64,000 bases of DNA, taken from assembly GCA_025454875.1 (NCBI GenBank), contig JALONP010000012.1, positions 1 to 64,000 on the forward strand. The letters run 5' to 3'. Shown here one piece after another: positions 8,444 through 18,957 of this stretch. Each line of letters starts with the position of its first letter. Position 1 is the first letter of the stretch. The stretch is from Bacteroidia bacterium. Lineage in GTDB: Bacteria; Bacteroidota; Bacteroidia; UKL13-3. The translations under genes were made by a program, and so were the position numbers. A model generated the notes under the pieces. The model was not told the origin of the DNA and ran no database searches. It worked only from the letters and a program-made list of their open reading frames with translations.

Positions 8444-9819
8444 TGCGCACTAACTTGAAATGGAATCGTACTCATTTCATTGGCTTGGTATATGCGTAAA
8501 ACATACCTTGCTTCTGGCACCCACATTACAGATAGCGGTTGCAATGCACTTATGTCTTTCCATGTTTTAACCACCTTCCCTCGTTGATCAATCAATTCAA
8601 TGAATAGTGCTGATTGATTGATGCAAAACGTATCACGAGCGGGATTGGGTATTGCCAATAACGGAGATTGAACATTGGCAATTTGTTTCGCTGTTGTAAG
8701 TGTATTTACAAATAACCAATCATAACAAGCGCTAAATTCCCTTTTCCAAAACCACTCACTATGTGCTCCATCAGCCTTGATTGTTTTTTTGATTAGCCAA
8801 GGTTTGTGCCCTTTGTTTATTAATGTAGCAATGAGGGTATCCATTTTTGATACCATGGTTGCACTTTCATTTAGCCCTGCTACCCAATACCATTTTACAT
8901 CATGTGTTTGATTGGTATTGGATGCAAGTAAAAACAACGAATCGCTGAACCATAAGGCAGGAGAGAATACGCCAACTTTACCAAAAACGCTTGGTTGGGC
9001 AATTGCTGCATATACAGATATCAATCCACCCATTGAGCTACCTGCAATACCTGTATGTTGTTGGTCGGTTAACGTTCGGTATGCAGAGTCGATATGAGGC
9101 TTTAGCGTATGGACTAAAAAATCAAGGTACGCCTCGCCTTTGCCTCCACCATATTGTGGATTTACATAAGGAGAGTATTCGTCTAATCGAGCGCTTCCTC
9201 CGTTATAGATGGCAACCACAATGCAACTTTCAATGCCTTGTTGTTCTTTAGAAGCCAATGTTTCATCAACACCCCATTCTCCTGAAAAGGCTGTAGCAGC
9301 ATCAAATATGTTTTGTCCATCTTGCATATACAAAACGGGGTAATGTTTGGTTGAATCCAATTGGTAATGGCTAGGAGTGTATACAGCAACTGTTTTAACC
9401 GTTTGCAGTTGTGGGGCATAGATGGTAAACAGTTTTACGTTAGGCAACGCTGTAGAAACACCTCCTCCAAGATTTTCCCAACCTGCAATGGCTATTTCCA
9501 CAACCAAGTTAGGTGCGTACGTAAATGTTCGATTACCCGATTGCCCTCCTGTTGCCGTTCCCTCACATGTTGGCCAACTGCCGCGTGTTATTTTGTACTG
9601 CACCGTTCCAACTGCCGCGGGTAAATTAAGCTCATAGGTATTTCCTGTTTTGGTAAATACAAAATGAGTATCGGCAGGATTCCAATTGTTTAAGCTTCCG
9701 GCCAAATAAAAAGTGGCGTTTGCGGGTGTATTCGATGGAATGGATACGATGCGAATGGTAACCTGAGCCTGCAAGCATAGAGTTAAAAAACAAACGAGGA
9801 GTGCAAATAAAAAACGCAT
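8440..9819 (-). CDS. Secreted esterase (enterochelin-esterase/esterase D-like) with N-terminal carbohydrate-binding-like domain and T9SS tail
   Basis: GSLNNWNPADTHFVF N-term; YMQDGQNIFD, GIAGSSMGGLIS nucleophile motif; C-term NPARDTFCINQ... Confidence 0.8.
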   Translation of the reverse strand: MRFLFALLVCFLTLCLQAQVTIRIVSIPSNTPANATFYLAGSLNNWNPADTHFVFTKTGNTYELNLPAAVGTVQYKITRGSWPTCEGTATGGQSGNRTFTYAPNLVVEIAIAGWENLGGGVSTALPNVKLFTIYAPQLQTVKTVAVYTPSHYQLDSTKHYPVLYMQDGQNIFDAATAFSGEWGVDETLASKEQQGIESCIVVAIYNGGSARLDEYSPYVNPQYGGGKGEAYLDFLVHTLKPHIDSAYRTLTDQQHTGIAGSSMGGLISVYAAIAQPSVFGKVGVFSPALWFSDSLFLLASNTNQTHDVKWYWVAGLNESATMVSKMDTLIATLINKGHKPWLIKKTIKADGAHSEWFWKREFSACYDWLFVNTLTTAKQIANVQSPLLAIPNPARDTFCINQSALFIELIDQRGKVVKTWKDISALQPLSVMWVPEARYVLRIYQANEMSTIPFQVSAH

Positions 9820-9864
9820 ACAACAAATGTATGCGTTTTAAGGAAATGTATTTTTTGATAAATC

Positions 9865-11109
9865 TTAAGCAGCTTTTAAACTTTTAAGTTTAAGGGTTGC
9901 CAATTTTTCGCGTGCGGTATCCAAGGTTACCTGTAGTGTCGCAACTTCTTTTTGAGAAGGCATTTCGTACATGTAATCAAGCATAATGGCTTCACAAATA
10001 CTGCGCAAACCGCGCGCTCCTAGCTTGTACTCAAATGCTTTCTCCACTATCAAATCAATCACAGCATCATCAAAACGCAGATCAATTTTTTCGAGCTTAA
10101 ATAACTGAACGTATTGTTTGAGCAAGGCATTTTTTGGTTCTGTTAAAATATTGCGTAGTGTGGTTTTGTCGAGTGGGTTTAAATGGCAAAGTACAGGCAT
10201 GCGCCCAATTACTTCAGGTATCAAACCATATTGACGTAAATCGGCAGGTGATACATACTGCAGCCAATTTGACTCAGAACTGGTATCAATTTCGAGGTCA
10301 CTGCTGTTAAATCCGATTGCTTGTGTTTGGAGCCTGCGTGCAATGATTTTATCTATTCCTTCAAAAGCACCACCGCAAATAAACAAGATGTTTTCAGTGT
10401 TAATCTGAATCATTTTTTGTTCGGGGTGTTTGCGTCCACCTTGTGGCGGAACGTTGGCTACTGTCCCTTCTAAAATCTTTAACAGTGCCTGTTGCACACC
10501 TTCTCCACTCACATCTCTTGTAATACTCGGGTTATCACTTTTGCGGCTCACTTTGTCAATTTCGTCTACATACACAATGCCTCTTTGAGCGGCTTCAACA
10601 TCGTAATTGGCAGCTTGCAATAACCTTGATAGAATACTCTCTACATCTTCGCCAACATAACCAGCTTCGGTAAGCACGGTTGCATCGGCAATGCAAAAAG
10701 GCACATGCAATATTTTAGCAAGTGTTTTGGCAAGTAAAGTTTTACCAGTCCCTGTTTCACCTACCATTAAAATATTTGATTTTTCAATCACCGATTCATC
10801 TCCATCTGCTTGCTGGTACACCCTTTTAAAATGGTTGTATACAGCAACTGAAAGCACTTTTTTTGCTTCATCTTGCCCAACTACATACATGTCCAAATGC
10901 GATTTAATTTCTTTCGGAGTAAGCAGTTGGTTGGGTTTAGAAAATGCAGCACCATGGGCAGCTGAACGCAATTCTTCGTTTACCAACTTGTGGGCTTGCT
11001 CTATGCAGTTATTGCAAATAAAAGCGCCCATCCCCGAAATGAGGAACTCAACTTCTGATTTTGTTCTGCCACAAAATGAGCATTCGTCTCCTTGTTTGCT
11101 CTTTGCCAT
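9865..11109 (-). CDS. clpX: ATP-dependent Clp protease ATP-binding subunit ClpX
   Basis: Zinc finger [26 protein letters not shown]; Walker [22 protein letters not shown]. Confidence 0.97.
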   Translation of the reverse strand: MAKSKQGDECSFCGRTKSEVEFLISGMGAFICNNCIEQAHKLVNEELRSAAHGAAFSKPNQLLTPKEIKSHLDMYVVGQDEAKKVLSVAVYNHFKRVYQQADGDESVIEKSNILMVGETGTGKTLLAKTLAKILHVPFCIADATVLTEAGYVGEDVESILSRLLQAANYDVEAAQRGIVYVDEIDKVSRKSDNPSITRDVSGEGVQQALLKILEGTVANVPPQGGRKHPEQKMIQINTENILFICGGAFEGIDKIIARRLQTQAIGFNSSDLEIDTSSESNWLQYVSPADLRQYGLIPEVIGRMPVLCHLNPLDKTTLRNILTEPKNALLKQYVQLFKLEKIDLRFDDAVIDLIVEKAFEYKLGARGLRSICEAIMLDYMYEMPSQKEVATLQVTLDTAREKLATLKLKSLKAA

Positions 11110-11798
11110 TATTTTTTATCGGTAGGTTTGTGTTTAATCAAAACATCATCGATCATGCCATATTCTTTTGCTTCATGGGCAATCATCCAGTAATCACGAT
11201 CACTGTCAGCTTCTACTTTATCAAATGCTTGACCCGAGTGTGTAGAAATAATGGTATAAAGTTCTTTTTTGAGTTTCTGAATTTCTCTTGCGGTAATTTC
11301 GATATCAGAAGCTTGTCCTTGTGCACCTCCCAAAGGTTGATGTATCATCACACGTGCATGGCGGAGTGCAGTGCGCTTACCAGTTGCTCCAGCACACAAC
11401 AATACCGCTCCCATGGATGCGGCTAAACCTGTACAAATGGTTGCCACATCAGGGTTAACCCATTGCATGGTATCATAAATTCCCAATCCAGCGTACACTG
11501 ATCCTCCGGGTGAGTTGATGTACATCTGAATGTCTCTGCGTGCATCCATCGAATCAAGAAACAAGAGTTGGGCTTGAATGATATTCGCAACATAATCATC
11601 AATAGGCATTCCTAGGAATATGATGCGATCTGCCATCAGTCGAGAGAAAACATCTATTTCCCTAAAATTCATCGGACGCTCTTCAATAACTGTACGCGTC
11701 ATGTTTTCCACCGAGCTTTCAATGTAGGTATCTACCTTCATGCTGCTAATGCCGTGATGTTTCACCGCATATTTTCTAAATTCTTTTCCGTCTATCAT
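11109..11798 (-). CDS. clpP: ATP-dependent Clp protease proteolytic subunit ClpP
   Basis: [48 protein letters not shown]; likely start at [11 protein letters not shown]. Confidence 0.95.
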   Translation of the reverse strand: MIDGKEFRKYAVKHHGISSMKVDTYIESSVENMTRTVIEERPMNFREIDVFSRLMADRIIFLGMPIDDYVANIIQAQLLFLDSMDARRDIQMYINSPGGSVYAGLGIYDTMQWVNPDVATICTGLAASMGAVLLCAGATGKRTALRHARVMIHQPLGGAQGQASDIEITAREIQKLKKELYTIISTHSGQAFDKVEADSDRDYWMIAHEAKEYGMIDDVLIKHKPTDKK

Positions 11799-11883
11799 AT
11801 TGAGTTGTATTAAGTCAAAAATAGTAAATGCCTTGAAAGCGACAATAGCTTTGCCAAAATTGATTGCCTGACACAATTGCCAT

Positions 11884-11911
11884 AAAAAAAAGGTGCCGTG
11901 GCACCTTTTTA
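11884..11911. terminator. Rho-independent terminator between tig and clpP
   Basis: AAAAAGGTGC-CGTG-GCACCTTTTT symmetric stem with A/T flanks. Confidence 0.8.
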
Positions 11912-11943
11912 CATTCTTTAATTATTGTGTAGTAAGTTCAACT

Positions 11944-13329
11944 TTAGTGGTTGTGCGTATGGTGTTTTTCGTTGTGTTCAGCCACAATTTTGAAAAATGC
12001 GTCTGCGCTAACTTGTTCTGTTTTAACCGTAACCTTGGTTTTTAATACCTCCCTTACTTTTTGTGAAACGGCCAAGTTAATCATGCGTGAGCGGTAATCG
12101 TCTTTTTGCAAACTTGGTCCCACGATGCTTTCAAGCATTTCTTCATTTAGGCCCGTGGTCGCGTATGCACCAAACATGCTGCGTGTATAGTTAATGGCAG
12201 CAGCTTTAATATCACTTTCTTCTACTTTTACACCCGCAGTACTCAACACTTTTTCTTCAAAAATATGGTTGCGTAAATACTGGGCTTCGTGCTCGTAATT
12301 ATGATCCACGTTTTCCGGAGTAAATTTATCTGCATGCCTATCCATTAACCATCTTTTTAAGAAAGCATCGGGTAATTGAATATTTTGTTTTGCTACAAGT
12401 GTATCGAGCATTTCGTGTTCAAATAAATGGTCTGCCTGACCACCAAAATAAGCTTGAAGTTCTGTGGTTAGGCGGGCTTTTAAATCTTCAATGGAATGCA
12501 CACTACCATCACTGTACGCTTTGTCGAATAATTCTTGGTTTAACTCGGCTAAGCTATTGCGTTTAATTTCATTAATGGTTAAGGAGAAGTTTTTCCCGAT
12601 ATCATTCACTGTTAGCTTGTTAATGCCTAACGCATGCGAAATTTCAGTTGTATTACCGTCAAAAAGGTCAAATACATTTACATCAATTGATGCGCCTTTG
12701 GTTTTAGCAAGTAATTCATTTTTAATGGCTTCGTTTTTAATCGAAGAAATCAATACCGGTACCGAGTCATTTTGAACACCACCATCTACAGGGTTTCCAT
12801 TGTCATCAAGTTCCACCATTTTGGTGTATATAATGTCATTGTCGGTAACCGTTTCTTCGTCTGTTAATGTTCCGAAACGTCTTTGCATGCGCTCAATCTC
12901 GTCATTTAGCATTTCGTCAGTAATAGCTACTTCATACTTTGTGAATACATCTTTTTCTGAAACAGTAAGCTCAATCTCTGGAGCCAAACCGATATCAAAC
13001 TTGAATGTGTAATCTGCCGATTTACTTAATTCTTCAATCTTGCTGTCATCAGTAAGCACGGGTTGGCCTAGTATGTTTAATTTTTGCGAATCAATATAAT
13101 CGAACAATCCTTTAGAGGCAGCTGCATTTACAGCTTCAAGTAACAGGCTGGTTCCAAACATTTTTTCAATCATTGATTTTGGCGCAGCACCAGGACGGAA
13201 GCCAGGGATATTTGATTTTTTTTGGTATGCTTTAATTTTTTGATCCAATTCAGTTGCATAATCAGCACTTGAAAGATTAACGGCAATGGTTCCGTTAAGC
13301 GCGTCTTTTTTTTCGAATGTAACGTTCAT
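11944..13329 (-). CDS. tig: Trigger factor
   Basis: N-term MNVTFEKKDALNGTIAVNLSSADY...KKSNIPGFRPGAAPKSMIEKMFG; located next to clpP/clpX. Confidence 0.93.
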   Translation of the reverse strand: MNVTFEKKDALNGTIAVNLSSADYATELDQKIKAYQKKSNIPGFRPGAAPKSMIEKMFGTSLLLEAVNAAASKGLFDYIDSQKLNILGQPVLTDDSKIEELSKSADYTFKFDIGLAPEIELTVSEKDVFTKYEVAITDEMLNDEIERMQRRFGTLTDEETVTDNDIIYTKMVELDDNGNPVDGGVQNDSVPVLISSIKNEAIKNELLAKTKGASIDVNVFDLFDGNTTEISHALGINKLTVNDIGKNFSLTINEIKRNSLAELNQELFDKAYSDGSVHSIEDLKARLTTELQAYFGGQADHLFEHEMLDTLVAKQNIQLPDAFLKRWLMDRHADKFTPENVDHNYEHEAQYLRNHIFEEKVLSTAGVKVEESDIKAAAINYTRSMFGAYATTGLNEEMLESIVGPSLQKDDYRSRMINLAVSQKVREVLKTKVTVKTEQVSADAFFKIVAEHNEKHHTHNH

Positions 13330-13481
13330 GTTTTTTCTCGCTTTCGCTTTAAATAAAATAAGACTGAAAAATCAGCCTTATTTAAATTACGTGGTAAAGG
13401 CAGTGATTTTTAGTTGCAACCTTTTAAGCGGCCTTACAACTAAACCGGAAAGCCTTTTTTGTTTCCGGATTGGTTATTTGT

Positions 13482-13562
13482 GCGCATGGAGGGACTCGAA
13501 CCCCCACGCCTTTCGGCACCAGATCCTAAGTCTGGCACGGCTACCAATTACGCCACATGCGC
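13482..13562 (-). tRNA. tRNA-Leu(UAG)
   Basis: Acceptor GCGCATG/CATGCGC, anticodon loop CTTAGGA in CCAGA stem, long variable arm TGCCGAAAGGCGT, T-loop GGTTCGAGTCC. Confidence 0.93.
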
Positions 13563-13776
13563 AAAATTTATCTTTCATCCACTGAGCCTTTCGGCTACTC
13601 CCGCGCAGCGGGATTGTTCACGTTGTTGTTTTTCAAACAACAGGTTCACGAACAATTACGCCACATGCGCAAAATTTATCTTTCATCCACTGAGCCTTTC
13701 GGCTACTCCCGCGCAGCGGGATTGTTCAGATTGTTGTTTTTCAAACAACAGGTTCACGAACAATTACGCCACATGC
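13563..13776. repeat. Two ~108-bp tandem units containing tRNA-Leu 5' fragments
   Basis: Units 13563-13670 and 13671-13776 are nearly identical (CG vs GA difference); each ends with CAATTACGCCACATGC as in tRNA-Leu. Confidence 0.92.
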
Positions 13777-13997
13777 AATCCTTTGTTTACGAAAAGGTCT
13801 AGGAATTGTTATAACTGTAACAATAGCCGATACTTTTCTTTATAAAAAGGACGGCAAATGTATGTTGTTTTTTCAATTTTCACAATAAATCAAAAAAAAG
13901 AATCCCAAATGGTTATGATAGCAACAAACAAGGGCTTTCTTAACCTATTTAGGGATAGGTAAGAATGATTAGATTTGTACACCTGAACCAAAACACC

Positions 13998-16235
13998 ATG
14001 GAGTTGACAGAAGCTGAAATCGAAAACCAACATATTGTAAAAGCTTACCGCAATTTACTAAAGGCCTGCAAGCGGCAATTGGAAAAAGGAGACAAGAAAC
14101 TTATTCGCGAGGCATTTAATTTATCGCTGGATGCGCACAAGAATATGCGCAGAAAATCAGGTGAACCTTATATTATGCATCCGTTGGCAGTTGCGCAAAT
14201 TTGTGCTGAAGAAATTGGTTTGGGAACAACCAGTATTGTATGTGCGCTTTTGCACGATGTGGTCGAAGATACGGATATTTCGCTGGCAGATATCAGGTTA
14301 CAGTTTGGTGAGCGGGTGGCAAAAATCATTGATGGGCTTACAAAAATATCGGGAGTTTTTGATCAGCAAGACAAAAGTATGCAAGCTGAAAACTTTCGTA
14401 AAATGCTGCTTACGTTAAGCGATGATGTTCGCGTTATTTTGATTAAGTTGGCCGATAGGCTCCACAATATGCGCACCCTCGATTCGATGAGTGCAAAGTC
14501 ACAATTGAAGATTGCAAGCGAAACCCAATACGTGTATGCACCATTAGCACACAGGCTTGGCTTATACGCTATTAAAACAGAGCTTGAAGATTTGGCTACC
14601 AAATACATAGAGCCAGATAACTACAATTTTGTCAAAGAAAAACTACAAGAAACCAAAACCCAACGCAACCGATACATTAAACAATTTATTGAACCTATTT
14701 CTGAGGCCTTAACAGAAGCAGGATTTCAATATGAGGTTAAAGGAAGACCAAAATCTATTCATTCTATTTTGAATAAGATGAAAAAACAAAATATTCCTTT
14801 CGAAGAAGTTTATGATTTGTTTGCCATCCGCATCATTATTGATACTGAAGTAGAAAATGAAAAATCAGATTGTTGGCGAGCATATTCGATTGTAACGGAT
14901 TTTTACCGACCAAATCCTGACCGTTTGCGCGATTGGGTTTCTACACCTAAAGGAAACGGATACGAGTCGTTACACACAACGGTGATGGGCCCTAAAGGGA
15001 AATGGGTTGAGGTGCAAATTCGGACATTGCGAATGGATGAAATTGCTGAGAAAGGTTACGCTGCACATTGGAAATACAAAGATAAAGATGCTGCCCAACA
15101 AAGTGCCGATGGACTCGAAGAGTGGTTAGCAAGGGTGCGGGAAATTTTGGAAAACCCAGAATCCAATGCGCTTGATTTCTTAGACGATTTTAAACTCAAC
15201 TTATTTGCAGACGAAATATTTGTGTTTACCCCCAAAGGTGATTTACGCAAACTTCCGGGCAATGCAACTATTTTGGATTTTGCATTTGATATTCACTCCG
15301 AATTAGGTTCCAAATGCATTGGTGGTAAAGTCAATAATAAACTTGTGCCCATTAACTTTAAACTCACCAATGGCGACCAAGTAGAAATTTTAACCTCAAC
15401 CAAACAAACACCTAAAGAGGAATGGCTTGAGTTTGTGGTTACCGCCAAGGCCAAGGCCAAAGTGCGCGACTGGTTTAAGCAAGAAAAATTACGCGCCTCT
15501 GGAATGGGCAAAGAAATATTAGAGCGTAAGTTTAACCAAGATCGTATTCCATTTACCAGCGAAGCGTTAACGGAGCTAATTTATTATTACAAACTGCCCA
15601 GTGTTGCAGAGTTGTATTACCGTGTAGCCAATGGAATGATCGATAAAAAGGATATTGATATTGCAAGTATCCTCGAGCAGATTAAAAAGCAACGAAGCGA
15701 TCAAGTGGCTGAGGCTAGGCTAGCAAGGGCAAACTCAACAGCCAAGCCTAATCCAAATTTAGCATCAGACGCGGTAATTTTAGGTGATGATATTGATATG
15801 CCGTATTCGTTTGCGAAATGTTGCAACCCAATTCCTGGTGATGATATTTTTGGTTTTGTAACGGTTGGTGAAGGTGTAAAAATTCACCGCACCAACTGCC
15901 CCAATGCAATTGGATTAATGAGCAATTATGGTTACCGCATTATTCGAAGTAAATGGGCCAATACAGCAAGTAAAACACGTGCATTTATTACCAATATTAC
16001 CCTCAATGGTATTGATAGTGTAGGTATTGTGAGCACCATCACCGATATTATATCAAAACAATTGCAAATCAATATGCATTCTATTCGAATTGGCTCCAAA
16101 GATGGCATGTTTGAAGGAGCCATTGAGTTAGAGGTGTTTGATACCAACCATTTGGAAGAACTAATGAACAAAATCAAGGCTGCCAGTCCTTTAATAAAAG
16201 TGAGCCGAGAAGATGCTCAGCAGTTGATGAAGTAA
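13998..16235 (+). CDS. Bifunctional (p)ppGpp synthetase/hydrolase (RelA/SpoT)
   Basis: HD domain HPLAVAQICAEE, LLHDVVEDTD; synthetase YESLHTTVMGPKGKWVEVQIRT; TGS and ACT domains. Start placed at MELTEAEIE, downstream of TAGATTTG (13970-13977). Confidence 0.93.
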   Translation: MELTEAEIENQHIVKAYRNLLKACKRQLEKGDKKLIREAFNLSLDAHKNMRRKSGEPYIMHPLAVAQICAEEIGLGTTSIVCALLHDVVEDTDISLADIRLQFGERVAKIIDGLTKISGVFDQQDKSMQAENFRKMLLTLSDDVRVILIKLADRLHNMRTLDSMSAKSQLKIASETQYVYAPLAHRLGLYAIKTELEDLATKYIEPDNYNFVKEKLQETKTQRNRYIKQFIEPISEALTEAGFQYEVKGRPKSIHSILNKMKKQNIPFEEVYDLFAIRIIIDTEVENEKSDCWRAYSIVTDFYRPNPDRLRDWVSTPKGNGYESLHTTVMGPKGKWVEVQIRTLRMDEIAEKGYAAHWKYKDKDAAQQSADGLEEWLARVREILENPESNALDFLDDFKLNLFADEIFVFTPKGDLRKLPGNATILDFAFDIHSELGSKCIGGKVNNKLVPINFKLTNGDQVEILTSTKQTPKEEWLEFVVTAKAKAKVRDWFKQEKLRASGMGKEILERKFNQDRIPFTSEALTELIYYYKLPSVAELYYRVANGMIDKKDIDIASILEQIKKQRSDQVAEARLARANSTAKPNPNLASDAVILGDDIDMPYSFAKCCNPIPGDDIFGFVTVGEGVKIHRTNCPNAIGLMSNYGYRIIRSKWANTASKTRAFITNITLNGIDSVGIVSTITDIISKQLQINMHSIRIGSKDGMFEGAIELEVFDTNHLEELMNKIKAASPLIKVSREDAQQLMK

Positions 16236-16415
16236 AGTAGATGTGCCATCACTTTTTTAAAGGAGGCGATATACTAGGTAACGCTTCCGTTTGTTAAGGG
16301 GAGTGTTGGTAACCATCTTTTTAATGACTTAAACAATTGGCATCCACAACTTTTCCCCAACCCTTTTTATACACAAGTAAATGGCCTATTTTGCAGCCCA
16401 ATTGAAGCAGCATAC

Positions 16416-16922
16416 ATGCCATCAAATCAAGTTTCAGCAGCAGTTAAAGAAGAGGTAAAAAACCTCTTCATTCAATTTTTGGAGCAAAAGCAACAGCGTA
16501 AAACGCCTGAGCGCTTTGCTATATTGGATGAAATCTATAGCAGCAAAGAACATTTTGATGTTGAAACCTTGTACGTGCATATGAAAAACCGCAATTATCG
16601 CGTTAGCAGAGCTACGGTATACAATACCTTGGATTTGCTGTTGGACGCTGGTTTGGTTGCCAAGCACCAATTTGGTAAAAACTTGGCTTTGTATGAGCGT
16701 TCTTACGGGTTTAGGCAACACGACCATTTAATTTGCAACCAGTGTAGCCGTATTCTTGAGTTTTGCGATCCGCGCATTCAACAAATTAAAAGCACAATGG
16801 GTAATTTACTTGAGTTTAATGTAACAGGGCATTCGTTGCATTTAATGGGTGAACCCAAACGGGATGCAAACGGTGTTTGCCTTACGTGCCATCAACCAGC
16901 TGTTTCAAAACAAAATCAATAA
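16416..16922 (+). CDS. Fur family transcriptional regulator
   Basis: [66 protein letters not shown]. Confidence 0.9.
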   Translation: MPSNQVSAAVKEEVKNLFIQFLEQKQQRKTPERFAILDEIYSSKEHFDVETLYVHMKNRNYRVSRATVYNTLDLLLDAGLVAKHQFGKNLALYERSYGFRQHDHLICNQCSRILEFCDPRIQQIKSTMGNLLEFNVTGHSLHLMGEPKRDANGVCLTCHQPAVSKQNQ

Positions 16923-16953
16923 TGAGTATAAATCGAATAATAAACGAATAGCC

Positions 16954-18216
16954 ATGATAGATGTAGTATTAGGATTGCAATGGGGCGATGAAGGAAAAGG
17001 GAAAATTGTAGATGTATTAACGCCTCAATATGATGTAGTGGCACGTTTTCAAGGTGGCCCCAATGCTGGTCACTCACTTGAGTTTAATGGACAAAAGCAT
17101 GTTTTAAACACCATTCCATCAGGCATCTTTCATGAGCATTGCACCAATATTATAGGCAATGGAGTGGTAATAGATCCTGTTACCTTAAAAAAGGAAATAG
17201 AAAAGGTTGCATCTTCTGGTGGCAATCCAAAGCACAATTTGTTTATTTCCCAAAAGGCACATATTATATTGCCAACACACCGACTGGTTGATGCAGCAAG
17301 TGAAGCGCATAAAGGTGAACATAAAATTGGATCTACATTAAGAGGCATTAGCCCGACTTACCAAGATAAAATTGGAAGAAGTGGTTTGCGAATGGGTGAT
17401 ATTTTGCATCCAAATTTTAAGCAAAAATATGAGCATGCGGTGGCCAATCACAAGCAATTGCTTGATCGGTTTAATTATGATTACAACCTTGCAGAATTGG
17501 AGCCTGCGTTTTTTGAAGCGGTAGAGTTTTTAAAGCAATTTCCGATTATCAATTCGGAGTATGTTATTAACGAATTGATGGCAAAAGGCAAAAAGGTAAT
17601 AGGCGAAGGTGCACAAGGAACGTTGCTTGATATCGATTTTGGCTCATACCCATTTGTTACATCTAGTAATACCATTACGGGCGGTGTATGCAATGGGTTG
17701 GGCGTACCTCCTCAAAAAGTAAATAAGGTATTTGGAATCTTTAAAGCCTATTGCACCCGAGTTGGCAGTGGTCCATTCCCAACCGAGCAGCAGAACGAAA
17801 CGGGCGAAAAATTGCGCAAGCTAGGCTTTGAGTTTGGCGCCACAACTGGCAGGCCACGCAGAACAGGTTGGCTTGATTTGCCAACATTAAAGTATGCCAT
17901 TATGCTGAATGGAGTTACCGATTTAATTTGTACTAAAAGTGACGTACTCAGTGGGTTTGAAGATGTGTTGGTTTGCGATTCATACAAAATTGACAACAAC
18001 ATAACCGATGAAATTCCTTTTAATATTGCAGACGCACTCATTGAGCCGCAATACAAATCATTTAAAGGTTGGAGCGAAGATTTAACGGGAATCAGAACGT
18101 ATGATGATTTGCCTGCAACGTTTAAGACGTATATGGATTATGTACAGCAACACATTCAAACCAAATTGAGCATGATCTCAATTGGCCCAGATCGTGAACA
18201 AACGATTTTCCTATAG
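16954..18216 (+). CDS. purA: Adenylosuccinate synthetase
   Basis: MIDVVLGLQWGDEGKGKIVD; GEGAQGTLLDIDFGSYPFVTSSNT; ORF start trimmed to the ATG at 16954. Confidence 0.96.
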   Translation: MIDVVLGLQWGDEGKGKIVDVLTPQYDVVARFQGGPNAGHSLEFNGQKHVLNTIPSGIFHEHCTNIIGNGVVIDPVTLKKEIEKVASSGGNPKHNLFISQKAHIILPTHRLVDAASEAHKGEHKIGSTLRGISPTYQDKIGRSGLRMGDILHPNFKQKYEHAVANHKQLLDRFNYDYNLAELEPAFFEAVEFLKQFPIINSEYVINELMAKGKKVIGEGAQGTLLDIDFGSYPFVTSSNTITGGVCNGLGVPPQKVNKVFGIFKAYCTRVGSGPFPTEQQNETGEKLRKLGFEFGATTGRPRRTGWLDLPTLKYAIMLNGVTDLICTKSDVLSGFEDVLVCDSYKIDNNITDEIPFNIADALIEPQYKSFKGWSEDLTGIRTYDDLPATFKTYMDYVQQHIQTKLSMISIGPDREQTIFL

Positions 18217-18480
18217 TAGCGGTGAATCAACCACATGGTTAATCTTAAACCAAGACTTACCTAGCTTGTAATTACCTGCTCATTATTTCTTGGTTTTTAT
18301 TGTTTAATCCCAATTTATAGAATCAAACAAAAGCTATAATATTGACTGAATAAAATAGAAGTACCAGCATATTGAATGAATAGCTAATTTGGCAGAATCA
18401 TCCCTCTTTTTGATACGAATTTGGACTATGTAAAGATAAAGTAAAACTCCCCGGTAGCTTTATTGTTATAAAGGTTAAGC

Positions 18481-18488
18481 TATATTTG
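18481..18488 (+). promoter_or_regulatory. Candidate Bacteroidota -7 element (TAnnTTTG)
   Basis: TATATTTG ten bases before the ATG at 18498. Confidence 0.4.
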
Positions 18489-18497
18489 CACCCGAAT

Positions 18498-18812
18498 ATG
18501 AAACATGCCAAATATCTTTTGTTTGCCTTCATTTTATGCCAAGTGTGCGTTGCATATTCAATAGGTCCTAGCCTCAATTCGCAAAATTCGAACTGCAAAT
18601 ACCATAAAACAGTTTCTTACAACGGTGAAGAAGACCAACACAGCGATAACACTTCTGTTGCAACTGAGCAAAATGAAGAGGATGATGCCAAATGCTGTCG
18701 TTTGAATTTATATACTTCACCATTAAACATGGCAATATTGTATTTAGCTGTTGTAGGTAAAACGATAGCCTCCAATCCGAACAAAATTTTGGAGCCTCCA
18801 TGCAATAGTTAA
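18498..18812 (+). CDS. Small secreted hypothetical protein
   Basis: MKHAKYLLFAFILCQVCVAYS signal peptide; ~104 aa; a TAnnTTTG element lies just upstream. Confidence 0.55.
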   Translation: MKHAKYLLFAFILCQVCVAYSIGPSLNSQNSNCKYHKTVSYNGEEDQHSDNTSVATEQNEEDDAKCCRLNLYTSPLNMAILYLAVVGKTIASNPNKILEPPCNS

Positions 18813-18957
18813 TCCTTTAACTCCGCATTTTAACCTTCCCAATAAGCATTGGTTCAAACCCAATTAGCCTCTACAAACGTATTGGTTGTATTATCAAAAT
18901 GGTTATTGGCTTGCAGTTTGGCTTTTTTGGCTCAAAATCACAAATTCTTAAAAAAAA

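Noticed and set aside
10691-11125. 144-aa plus-strand ORF
   Set aside because: Antisense to the clpX coding sequence; no recognisable motif.
13563-13776. Possible CRISPR array
   Set aside because: Only two ~108-bp near-identical units with no unique spacers and no cas genes nearby.
13459-13845. 128-aa and 81-aa ORFs (13459-13845, 13557-13802) with internal protein repeats
   Set aside because: They run through tRNA-Leu and the 108-bp non-coding repeat; the repeated peptide is a by-product of the DNA repeat.
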